A stretch of DNA of 6,521 nt. It comes from JBAZOJ01 sp041648755. Lineage in GTDB: Bacteria > Planctomycetota > B143-G9. The notes beneath the pieces are model-generated. The model did not search any database, was not told where the DNA came from, and saw only the letters and a program-made list of their open reading frames with translations. The position numbers and the translations under genes are program-made. Shown here piece after piece: positions 1-4,268 of the stretch (within the stretch, counting starts at the first letter, position 1; each line of letters begins with the position of its first letter). The stretch lies in the NCBI GenBank assembly GCA_041648755.1, contig JBAZOJ010000214.1, forward strand, positions 1 to 6,521. The letters run 5' to 3'.

Positions 1-1
1 T

Positions 2-163
2 CTGGAAATCCTTGGCCAGATTTTCTACCTGCCGACTCAGGGATGGGATCCGCTCGCCGGAGTCGAACTTGCAAGTGGCGTCGACGCGACACAGCTTCGT
101 ACCGAGTCTTGCCAGCTCGCGGTAGCGGTCGGCTTGGCGAGCCGCGCACTGAAAAGGACTTAG
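2..163 (+). CDS. pilM: PilM, type IV pilus assembly actin-like ATPase (C-terminal end only)
   Basis: The frame is open from the left edge of the window to a TAG at 161-163 and gives the last 53 residues of a protein whose start lies outside. The visible end contains a segment reading NP/DP-L-x-G-V-E-L (WDPLAGVEL) and a final helix QLAVAVGLASRAL. These resemble the C-terminus of PilM, where a conserved 'LAVAxGLAxR' helix closes the actin-like fold. PilM is a cytoplasmic ATP-binding protein that docks on the N-terminal tail of PilN at the inner face of the membrane. The identification rests mainly on this short motif plus position: the next gene begins 3 bp later and encodes a PilN with the PilM-binding tail. 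The nucleotide-binding site is not in the window, so activity cannot be judged. Confidence 0.82.
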   Translation: MEILGQIFYLPTQGWDPLAGVELASGVDATQLRTESCQLAVAVGLASRALKRT

Positions 164-166
164 CCT

Positions 167-883
167 ATGATCGAAATCAACCTACTTCCGCCGCGTTATC
201 GTCCTCAGGAGTCAACACCCGCGAGGATTGGTGTGGCCGTTGTGGTCGGTATCGTTTTTGTCAGCGCATTCCTGATTTTCAACGTGTACTTCATGATAGT
301 CGTTCTCGAAAGCGCGCGCACCCAGTCGCAGAACCTTACCTCGGATATCGCCACCAAGGCCACATTGATCGACAGCAAGAAGGATATCGAGCGTGTTCTC
401 GCTGAGCAGAAGAGCAGGGCGGACACGGTAGCCAAGCTGTTCATGAGTCGCATGCTCGTGGCACCCAGGCTGGCTCGGCTTCAGGATGCAGACTTTCTTC
501 CGGCGATGATCCAGGTGACCTACCTGGACTATACGACGGCTGCCCGGCCGAGTTCGAGAGGAAAAGGAAGCGCTATAGCCAGAGTCTTCAAGATCGACGG
601 CTTCGTGCGCAGTCCGTATTCGTTGGATCAGGACCTTCGCGATGATGTCCGCATGCAGACATTGTCAGACTTCGTGAACAAGATCGAAAACGACAAGATC
701 TTCTACGATGAATTCTCCGGGAACGTCTGGTATTACAAGCCCATCGTCAGAGAGGTGAAAAGCGAAACCCTTTACGTTCAGGGGAAGAAAGACCCCTTAG
801 TAAGTCACTCGGTGCCCGTCTACTCGTTCGGGTTGCAGGCGGTTTCCGTCTTCGAGGAGACTCCAGCGGGAGCGGCGCAATAG
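167..883 (+). CDS. pilN: PilN, type IV pilus inner-membrane alignment protein
   Basis: A 238-residue bitopic membrane protein. Residues 1-8 read MIEINLLP, the hallmark PilN tail that inserts into a groove of PilM in known structures. One transmembrane helix spans about 21-47, a charged heptad-like helix follows at about 48-90, and a periplasmic alpha/beta domain runs from about 95 to 232 (VFKIDGFVRSP, LSDFVNKIEND, FGLQAVSVF), consistent with the ferredoxin-like fold of PilN/PilO. It should pair with PilO in the periplasm and link cytoplasmic PilM to the envelope-spanning machine. The start is fixed by the IEINLLP motif and by an AAGGA at 153-157 lying inside the end of pilM, which suggests translational coupling across the 3 bp gap. 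It is somewhat longer than the roughly 180-200 residues usual for the family, the extra length lying in the periplasmic domain at about 120-160 and 180-210. Family is confident; any difference in function is unknown. Confidence 0.9.
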   Translation: MIEINLLPPRYRPQESTPARIGVAVVVGIVFVSAFLIFNVYFMIVVLESARTQSQNLTSDIATKATLIDSKKDIERVLAEQKSRADTVAKLFMSRMLVAPRLARLQDADFLPAMIQVTYLDYTTAARPSSRGKGSAIARVFKIDGFVRSPYSLDQDLRDDVRMQTLSDFVNKIENDKIFYDEFSGNVWYYKPIVREVKSETLYVQGKKDPLVSHSVPVYSFGLQAVSVFEETPAGAAQ

Positions 884-917
884 CGCCTTCGGATGGCCTC
901 CATAAAGAGGTAAGCAA

Positions 918-1532
918 ATGGACGAAACAGCAGTAAATAGAAGGCTTATTCTTGTCATCGCAGTCTTTGGTGCTGCAGTCCTGGGACTTGGAGTATGGTT
1001 CTTTCTCCAGTACCAGGAATACTCCGCCTTGACTGTGGACATTGCTGCGAAGCAGGCAGACTTGGCGACCAAGCAGGCGAAGATCGACGGTCTGACCAAG
1101 CTTGAGAAGGAAATGGAGCGCAGCAAGCTCAATGCTGAGCAGTACGAGAAGTATCTGCCATCCGACGAAGACATTCCCGGAATGCTCAGACAGATTTCCC
1201 TGATGGCAGTCAACAACAAGCTTCGGCTCGAGAACGCCGCTATCAGCGCGGGCACGACTCGCGCCGTCGGGCCCAATCAGGCCAAGGAGCTTTACGAGTC
1301 GCGAATTTTCAATATCAGCATAATCGGGGCATACCCGGACATTGTGATGTTCCTGAACGAGGTGGAACGGCTCGACAGATTCGTGCTGGTCAACTCGCTG
1401 AAAATCACCTCGTCGGATATGAAATCGACCGTTGGGCCCTCTGAGGACGAGACGTTCGATCCATCCAAGCCGACATCATTGTCTTGTTCGGTTCTCCTGC
1501 ACACGTTTGTTTACACGGGAGGGAAGAAATGA
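918..1532 (+). CDS. pilO: PilO, type IV pilus inner-membrane alignment protein
   Basis: A 204-residue protein with a short cytoplasmic N-terminus, one transmembrane helix at about 9-31, a coiled-coil stretch rich in Lys, Glu and Ala at about 33-75, and a compact periplasmic domain. The segment at 139-163 (YPDIVMFLNEVERLDRFV, then VNSLKI) matches the PilO pattern 'YPxxxxFLxxlExxxRfvxv', the core helix and strand of its ferredoxin-like domain. PilO heterodimerises with PilN and contacts PilP; together they couple inner-membrane assembly to the outer-membrane secretin. The ATG is preceded by AGAGG at 906-910, and the gene follows pilN by 34 bp. Its TGA overlaps the ATG of the next gene (ATGA at 1529-1532), so the two are probably translationally coupled. 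Length is normal for PilO. Residues 164-185 form a polar, acidic loop of no known role. Confidence 0.87.
   Translation: MDETAVNRRLILVIAVFGAAVLGLGVWFFLQYQEYSALTVDIAAKQADLATKQAKIDGLTKLEKEMERSKLNAEQYEKYLPSDEDIPGMLRQISLMAVNNKLRLENAAISAGTTRAVGPNQAKELYESRIFNISIIGAYPDIVMFLNEVERLDRFVLVNSLKITSSDMKSTVGPSEDETFDPSKPTSLSCSVLLHTFVYTGGKK
1518..1522 (+). promoter_or_regulatory. Shine-Dalgarno site that fixes the start of the PilP-like gene
   Basis: GGAGG lies 6 nt before the ATG at 1529, inside the last codons of pilO. The same frame is open from an earlier ATG at 1484, but that one would add 15 residues (including a Cys and His) ahead of an otherwise normal signal sequence and has no comparable ribosome-binding site. 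The 1529 start also gives the classic ATGA stop/start overlap with pilO. Confidence 0.8.
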
Positions 1533-2278
1533 GACGACCCCCCGGCCTTCGCCACCTGTTCTTTGCGGTCAGCGTTTTCGTTTCGATCGTGGTTTTTGTC
1601 GCCGGAGTGGGAATTGCGGAGACGGCGGCCGTCAAGCCGACGCCGAAGAAAACCGAAGACCCAGCCTCTGCAATGATCTCCAAGCAGCGGAGCTATGTCT
1701 ACAGCCGCAACACACGCGACATCTTCCACGATATGTTCGTTGCGATGACAATCCCTCCCTCTCCTTCACCCAAGCCATCCCCGATGAAGTCCGGCACAAC
1801 ACCAGTGAGTGAGGATCTGCTTGATAAGGCGAAGAGGGAAGTTGAGGTTCTGCTTCCTGTGGTAACGAAGTACGTTCGCGACCGCGAGTACGACAAGGCC
1901 ATTGCTGCTTGCCGTGCCGTGGCTGACAAGTACAAAGACCTTGGGAAGGATCTTCAGACCGTGATGGAGCCTCTTCTGAAGTTGCGCAAGACTGCCGAAG
2001 ATCGGAAGGTCATGGCCGACAACTTCAAGACTCTCTGCGCCGGGATGAAGATATCAGCCATCCTTTGGTCGGAGAGAAACCAGTCGGTCATCATCAACGG
2101 CAGGATTTACTACAAGGGTGAGACTATCGCTGCGGATTTCCCCGGGGCGGCCAAGGATCTCAAGATCGTTGAGATCACGCCCAAGAGCATTATGGTCAGC
2201 TCCGCGGAACTCGATCTTCGTCAGGAGGTCGTCTTCGATCCGCTCCTGGAGAAATCAAAGGGCGGCGAAAAGAAGTAA
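1529..2278 (+). CDS. PilP-like periplasmic protein between PilO and the secretin, with helical insert
   Basis: A 249-residue exported or membrane-anchored protein in the place where pilP sits in pilMNOPQ operons. Residues 1-34 form a basic N-terminus plus a long hydrophobic segment (signal peptide or anchor). Residues 57-70 (YSRNTRDIFHDMF) resemble the 'RDPF' box that opens PilP and related GspC-type proteins. Residues 75-92 are Pro/Ser-rich linker. Residues 94-168 are predicted helical with a TPR-like hairpin (VVTKYVRDREYDKAIAACRAVADKY is the region at 111-135). Residues 172-236 form a beta-rich domain with 'ISAILWSE...VIINGRIYYKGETI', the pattern of the PilP/GspC homology domain that binds the N-terminal domains of the secretin. 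Oddities: no Cys in the signal segment, so it is not a standard PilP lipoprotein, and the helical insert is not normal for PilP. Function as the bridge between PilN/PilO and the secretin is inferred from position and the C-terminal pattern. Confidence 0.65.
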   Translation: MRRPPGLRHLFFAVSVFVSIVVFVAGVGIAETAAVKPTPKKTEDPASAMISKQRSYVYSRNTRDIFHDMFVAMTIPPSPSPKPSPMKSGTTPVSEDLLDKAKREVEVLLPVVTKYVRDREYDKAIAACRAVADKYKDLGKDLQTVMEPLLKLRKTAEDRKVMADNFKTLCAGMKISAILWSERNQSVIINGRIYYKGETIAADFPGAAKDLKIVEITPKSIMVSSAELDLRQEVVFDPLLEKSKGGEKK

Positions 2279-2281
2279 CTG

Positions 2282-2299
2282 CACTCGCTCGAGTGGAGG
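2282..2299 (+). promoter_or_regulatory. Dyad abutting the Shine-Dalgarno site of the secretin gene
   Basis: CACTCG (2282-2287) and CGAGTG (2290-2295) form a perfect inverted repeat with a 2-nt spacer. As RNA it could fold as a 5-bp stem with a 4-nt loop. Its last G is also the first base of the GGAGG (2295-2299) that lies 6 nt before the secretin ATG. The ribosome-binding site itself is well supported; control by the hairpin is inference. Confidence 0.5.
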
Positions 2300-2305
2300 T
2301 TTTAT

Positions 2306-4117
2306 ATGCTGAAAGCACGTTTATTTGCCGCATTCGGACTGCTTATGCTGTGCATGCCGCTCGCCATGCTCGTCGCCGAGGACGGCAACACGACGGCACC
2401 GCCGAACACGGTGGTGTACGATGAGACGAACAATCTGCAGTTCGTCTTTCAGGATCACCCGTTGTCGGAGTTGCTCAACTACATCACCGAGAAGGCGGGG
2501 GTCAATATCGTCATCGATCCTGAGAGCAAACTGGAGTCTCTCAAGGTTACAGCCAACTTGCGCAATGTTTCCTGGCGCAACGGCCTCGAATACCTTGCCA
2601 AAAAGTATGAGTTTGAGATCGAGAAATCCGACGAGGGCGTGTTTGTTCTTCGCCAGCCCACCAGGATTGACCTCGTCTCAGATGACAGCGACATCCGTAC
2701 TGTCCTCATGATGATCGCCAAGGAAGCGAATGTCAGCATTGTCATCGACCCTGATGTCAAGGGGAACGTCACCGTCTATATGAAGCAGGTTCCCTGGACC
2801 GTCGCGCTCGAGAACGTCTTGCGTACTACGAGCTTTGTTGCCATCAAGGAAAAGTACAACGTCATCCTCATTACTACGGCCGCGAAGCTGGTCGATCAAC
2901 CTGAAACGAGAGTATTCCGCCTCAACTACATCGAGCCGGGCGGCGCCAAGTACCTTCCGGAAATCGACAGCAAGTATGCCACGAAGAAGGACGAGAAGAG
3001 CATGGCTGCCACGAGCCTACTCGAAATCCTTGAGGGAATTGTAGGGAAGGAAGGGCTCGTCAAGTACGAGAACAGCAACAACTGCCTTGTCGTTCGTGCG
3101 TCCAAGAACAAGCTTGAAGAAGTCTCCAAGATCATTGATGAGCTCGATCGCGAGCCCCTTCAGGTCTCGATCGAAGTCAAGATATACAGCGTTTCTCTTG
3201 CCCAGATCCGGGATCTTGGCGTCAAGTGGGCGAACGGTCTCGTCCTCAGCGCGAACGGTGCTTCCGCTTCGAATGCTGTTGTGTTCCCGTTCACGAACGG
3301 TTTTGACAGTTGGGAGAAGTACCTGCATGGTGCAGCCACGAGAGGGCCTTTCTTCTCGTCAGATCCTGTCATAACAGCCGGCTCCATCGATGCGAGCACG
3401 CTGGCCATGGAAGTAAAACTGCTGGAAACCTACACGAATGCCGAAGTAGTGCAGCAGCCCAGAATCACCACTCTCGACAACTACGCCGCGACGATACACG
3501 TGGGCGATGTCATCCGTTACGCCGAGTTCTCACAGAGCACGTCAACGTCCGGCAGTTCGACGGGCGGGTACAAGGAAGCTGCCAACTCGCCAGTCGAGTT
3601 GGGCGTCCAGTTGCTGGTGATCCCGCACGTGGCTCGCAGAGACAACAACATCATGATGACTATAATTCCTAAAGTTGAGGACGCCAGGAGCGGCAGCCTG
3701 TTCGAGGAATTCGGATCGGGCGCCACTGCCATCAAGTTGCCCCAGACCAAAACGGAACTTGTCGTGTCCAAGATGATCATTCCCGACGGCAACACCGGAG
3801 TCCTGGCAGGTTTCGTGAAGACGACAAATGCGAAGAACGGTAACAAGATTCCGCTGCTGGGCGACATCCCAGGGCTTGGCTGGTTGTTCAAGAACAGGCA
3901 CGAGGAGAACACCAAGTCAGTCATGCTGATCTTCATCACGCCGACCATCATTTCCTCCGAGCGGACCCGCGATGTAACGAAGGAATTCGAGAACATTCGC
4001 AAGGCGCTCGAGGAAGAATTCACAGGGAAGCAGGCGGAAGCGGCGAAGGAAGAAGTGGGCGCAGGGAAGGCAGAAGTGAACAAGTCTGACACCAAGGAAC
4101 GTCCCACCGTCAAGTAA
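2306..4117 (+). CDS. pilQ: PilQ-type outer-membrane secretin
   Basis: A 603-residue secretin, the multimeric outer-membrane channel through which the pilus is extruded. A signal peptide covers about 1-24. Two similar N0/STN-type domains follow (about 43-116 and 121-191), each with a helix, then 'VxIVIDP' (66-72 and 143-149) and a paired strand motif (VTANLRNVSW and VTVYMKQVPW). An N1 (KH-like) domain spans about 202-282, with an insertion near 220-237. The secretin core occupies about 286-551, including VVQQPRITTLDN (381-392) and the diagnostic IPLLGDIPGLGWLF at 515-528, followed by the last barrel strands (VMLIFITPTII). A Lys/Glu-rich tail of about 50 residues ends the protein. No AMIN peptidoglycan-binding domain is evident, unlike proteobacterial PilQ. 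The start is supported by GGAGG at 2295-2299. PilQ rather than GspD is favoured by the pilMNO context and the IPLLGDIPxLGxLF form of the signature. The domain limits are my estimates. Confidence 0.9.
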   Translation: MLKARLFAAFGLLMLCMPLAMLVAEDGNTTAPPNTVVYDETNNLQFVFQDHPLSELLNYITEKAGVNIVIDPESKLESLKVTANLRNVSWRNGLEYLAKKYEFEIEKSDEGVFVLRQPTRIDLVSDDSDIRTVLMMIAKEANVSIVIDPDVKGNVTVYMKQVPWTVALENVLRTTSFVAIKEKYNVILITTAAKLVDQPETRVFRLNYIEPGGAKYLPEIDSKYATKKDEKSMAATSLLEILEGIVGKEGLVKYENSNNCLVVRASKNKLEEVSKIIDELDREPLQVSIEVKIYSVSLAQIRDLGVKWANGLVLSANGASASNAVVFPFTNGFDSWEKYLHGAATRGPFFSSDPVITAGSIDASTLAMEVKLLETYTNAEVVQQPRITTLDNYAATIHVGDVIRYAEFSQSTSTSGSSTGGYKEAANSPVELGVQLLVIPHVARRDNNIMMTIIPKVEDARSGSLFEEFGSGATAIKLPQTKTELVVSKMIIPDGNTGVLAGFVKTTNAKNGNKIPLLGDIPGLGWLFKNRHEENTKSVMLIFITPTIISSERTRDVTKEFENIRKALEEEFTGKQAEAAKEEVGAGKAEVNKSDTKERPTVK

Positions 4118-4144
4118 TGAGCCATTTCAGCTCCAAGGCTGCAA

Positions 4145-4173
4145 AAAAGGGCACTCCGTGTGAGTGCCCTTTT
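4145..4173 (+). terminator. Strong hairpin terminator after the pilus operon
   Basis: A perfect 12-bp stem is formed by 4145-4156 (AAAAGGGCACTC) and 4162-4173 (GAGTGCCCTTTT) with the 5-nt loop CGTGT. The T run forms the 3' arm, as in rho-independent terminators. It begins 27 bp after the secretin stop. Six A residues precede the GC part of the stem, so the complement has an equally good T run and the element could work in both directions. It separates the pil operon from the TPR gene. Confidence 0.88.
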
Positions 4174-4195
4174 GCTTCTCAGCCCAGCTTTTTAC

Positions 4196-4224
4196 TTGAC
4201 ACTTGCCTTCGGCACCCATACAAT
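4196..4224 (+). promoter_or_regulatory. Sigma-70-type promoter for the TPR gene
   Basis: TTGACA at 4196-4201 is an exact -35 consensus, and TACAAT at 4219-4224 matches the -10 consensus TATAAT in five of six bases; the spacer is exactly 17 bp. Transcription would start near 4231, giving a leader of about 38 nt that contains the ribosome-binding site. It lies just behind the operon terminator, so the downstream gene has its own, probably constitutive, transcription. Confidence 0.85.
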
Positions 4225-4256
4225 AATTGATTCTGGAATGTCCTGCGGAGAAGCGG

Positions 4257-4263
4257 AAGGAGG
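4257..4263 (+). promoter_or_regulatory. Shine-Dalgarno site fixing a GTG start for the TPR gene
   Basis: AAGGAGG is a nearly full anti-Shine-Dalgarno match with a 5-nt gap to GTG at 4269. The next in-frame GTG (4281) is 17 nt away, and the first in-frame ATG (4605) lies about 110 codons in, after the signal peptide. The GTG at 4269 is therefore the clear start. Confidence 0.85.
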
Positions 4264-4268
4264 CCTTT

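Noticed and set aside
43..405. A plus-strand open frame overlapping the ends of pilM and pilN
   Set aside because: It runs out of frame with both genes, is Arg/Ser-rich, and has no motif; pilM and pilN explain the DNA.
2306..4117. Type II secretion GspD as the identity of the secretin
   Set aside because: The upstream genes include separate pilM and an IEINLLP-type pilN rather than gspC/gspL/gspM, and the secretin signature has the PilQ form. A hybrid role cannot be fully excluded.
3517..4125. A 202-codon open frame on the minus strand across the secretin 3' half
   Set aside because: It lies entirely opposite a secure secretin gene, has low-complexity Ser-rich composition typical of an antisense shadow and no ribosome-binding site.
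4145..4173. Terminator as evidence of a convergent minus-strand gene
   Set aside because: The hairpin looks bidirectional, but both flanking genes are on the plus strand, so nothing on the minus strand needs it.
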